From DASUPK01 sp046732465 (GTDB lineage Bacteria; Actinomycetota; Thermoleophilia; Solirubrobacterales; 70-9), in the NCBI GenBank assembly GCA_046732465.1, contig JBKPND010000030.1:1-59450 (forward strand): DNA of 59,450 bases, written 5' to 3'. The notes under the pieces were generated by a model. It saw only the letters and a program-made list of their open reading frames with translations, was not told the origin of the DNA and ran no database searches. A program made the position numbers and the translations under genes. Below are positions 58,484 to 59,450 of this stretch, in pieces (within the stretch, counting starts at the first letter, position 1; the number at the start of each line of letters is the position of its first letter).

Positions 58484-58750
58484 ATGGCCTACGTGATCGC
58501 GGAACCCTGCATTGGCACGAAGGACAACTCCTGCGTCGAGGTCTGTCCAGTCGACTGCATCCACCCCACTCCGGATGAGCCGGACTACGACAGGCAGGAG
58601 CAGCTCTTCATCGACCCCACCGAATGCATCGACTGCGACGCCTGCGTCGAAGCCTGTCCCGTCGATGCGATCTTCCCGGAAGACCAGGTACCGGCTGAGT
58701 GGATGAAGTACACCGCGCTCAACGCTCGCTACTTCGACGACTCCAAGTGA
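58484..58750 (+). CDS. fdxA: seven-iron ferredoxin, FdxA type
   Basis: An 88-residue ferredoxin. Cysteines 9, 17, 21 and 25 ('EPCIGTKDNSCVEVCPVDC') and 48, 51, 54 and 58 ('ECIDCDACVEACPVD') give one 3Fe-4S and one 4Fe-4S cluster, as in mycobacterial FdxA. FdxA belongs to the DosR regulon of Mycobacterium tuberculosis, which supports the reading of site 8. An acidic insert 'PTPDEPDYDRQEQ' is longer than usual. It is coupled to the membrane protein behind it (GTGA). Confidence 0.93.
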   Translation: MAYVIAEPCIGTKDNSCVEVCPVDCIHPTPDEPDYDRQEQLFIDPTECIDCDACVEACPVDAIFPEDQVPAEWMKYTALNARYFDDSK

Positions 58751-59220
58751 GATCGACCGGCGAAGGCAGAAGGTCGCCGCTTGTCTTCCTTGCCGCCCTG
58801 AGCCTGCTCGGCAGTTTCCTCGTCGCCGGCATCGCCCTCGCCCGACCCTTCTCCCAGGCGGCCTGGTTGGTCGCCTATCTCTTCCTCGTTGGCTTTCTGG
58901 CCCAGGCTCTGCTCGCGCGCGGCCAGGCCGCTCTGGCCGGGCCGAGGGGGACGGCCAAGGTGCCTCTACAAGCAGCACTCTGGAATGCCGGGGTGATCGC
59001 GGTTCCAATCGGCGTCCTCACCGATGCCCGACTCTGGGTCGTCCTCGGCGGCTTGACCCTGCTTGCCGCCTTGATCTCCTTCTGGCGAACGACGACGCCG
59101 ATTCCGCTGGGCCGAAACGGCCCAGGTCGGCTGGAGGCCGCCTACATCCTCCTGATCGCGGCGATGGCACTCAGCTCATTCATCGGCATCGGCCTCGCCT
59201 GGCACCGGCCCTGGCTCTGA
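58747..59220 (+). CDS. membrane protein coupled to the ferredoxin
   Basis: A 157-residue protein from GTG 58747, which overlaps the ferredoxin stop. About five hydrophobic segments (11-31, 35-55, 73-92, 95-113, 130-150) indicate a polytopic membrane protein. No cofactor ligands stand out; there is one His near the C-terminus. The family is unknown. Coupling suggests it works with the ferredoxin, for example as a membrane electron acceptor (inference). Confidence 0.7.
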   Translation: MRSTGEGRRSPLVFLAALSLLGSFLVAGIALARPFSQAAWLVAYLFLVGFLAQALLARGQAALAGPRGTAKVPLQAALWNAGVIAVPIGVLTDARLWVVLGGLTLLAALISFWRTTTPIPLGRNGPGRLEAAYILLIAAMALSSFIGIGLAWHRPWL

Positions 59221-59300
59221 TCTTGGCGCGGACCGAGACGGCCTGCCGACCGCCGCTGAAGGGAGCGCGCCGGTCGGCTGTCGGGCCGGGTGGGGCTGGG

Positions 59301-59450
59301 TCAGGGATCAAGCGCCGAAACTGCCGTGCGCACCGCCGGCTCCAGCCTGTCGACGCCGCTGCGGGCATAAAGCGGGCTACCGGCGTCCTCGACCAAGACC
59401 GAGGCCATCGCCAGACCGCGTACCCCGTGTGGTCCCTTGGCTCGGAGTTT
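59301..59450 (-). CDS. partial gene at the right edge (C-terminus)
   Basis: The last 49 codons of a gene that enters from beyond the window. It reads 'KLRAKGPHGVRGLAMASVLV', 'EDAGSPLYARSGVDRLEPA' and ends 'VRTAVSALDP' at TGA 59303-59301. Coding composition is good and the frame is open to the edge. Family not recognisable from this piece. It converges on the membrane protein gene. Confidence 0.55.
   Translation of the reverse strand, partial: KLRAKGPHGVRGLAMASVLVEDAGSPLYARSGVDRLEPAVRTAVSALDP

Overview
The window is a GC-rich bacterial chromosome segment (roughly two thirds G+C, strong G/C bias in third codon positions, frequent GTG and TTG starts, many 1-14 bp gene overlaps). The gene order tlyA-nadK-recN-steA-(MraY-like)-pyrG-peptidase-DUF3866-nudix-xerD, the SteA homologue, and several small SnoaL-like proteins of the 'MSQENVE...' type point to Actinomycetota. 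The class Thermoleophilia (Solirubrobacterales/Gaiellales-like) is my best guess; this is inference from family content, not a search.

Layout. 1-5.6 kb: tRNA-Met, a small membrane protein, an Hpt protein, a thiol-redox lipoprotein, an SDR, two glycosyltransferases and tRNA-Asn. 5.7-13.6 kb: DNA metabolism and repair on the minus strand (dnaG, dgt, recO, mutM, xerD), with a decayed GNAT gene behind dnaG. 13.7-28.3 kb: a secreted vanadium-haloperoxidase-like protein, then the actinobacterial block nudix, DUF3866, M20 peptidase, pyrG, MraY-like, steA, recN, nadK, tlyA, interrupted by a decayed membrane-protein gene and a MarR/MFS efflux pair. 28.4-34.2 kb: secreted and surface proteins (four-helix membrane protein behind a CRP-type site, proline-rich protein, CSLREA/RTX-like beta-helix protein, rhodanese, cupredoxin, and a PHM-like copper protein fused to a cupredoxin). 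34.3-42.8 kb: unusual fusions (cNMP/thioredoxin-fold/flavin reductase; sulfotransferase/TIGR03032), an MFS pump, and a TetR/PHB-depolymerase-like esterase pair. 42.9-47.2 kb: isoprenoid and translation housekeeping (dxs, ispA, xseB-like, nusB, efp).

47.3-59.4 kb is the most interesting part: a compact stress/low-oxygen cluster around a NarL-type histidine kinase and response regulator. It holds folE, transaldolase, a ferredoxin-reductase-like flavoprotein, a small GNAT, small membrane proteins, a stress-like protein, a GreA paralogue with altered catalytic tip, DUF488, cytochrome bd oxidase (cydAB) and an FdxA-type seven-iron ferredoxin. An 18-bp palindrome, ATGGG-N8-CCCAT, recurs eight times in its intergenic regions (50.4-58.5 kb). 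Five copies end exactly 34 or 35 bases before an annotated start codon, including one in front of a partial duplicate of the GreA-like gene. One copy precedes the gene set that contains the kinase and regulator. I infer a self-contained DosR/OsdR-like regulon whose operator differs from the mycobacterial box, possibly with leaderless transcripts.
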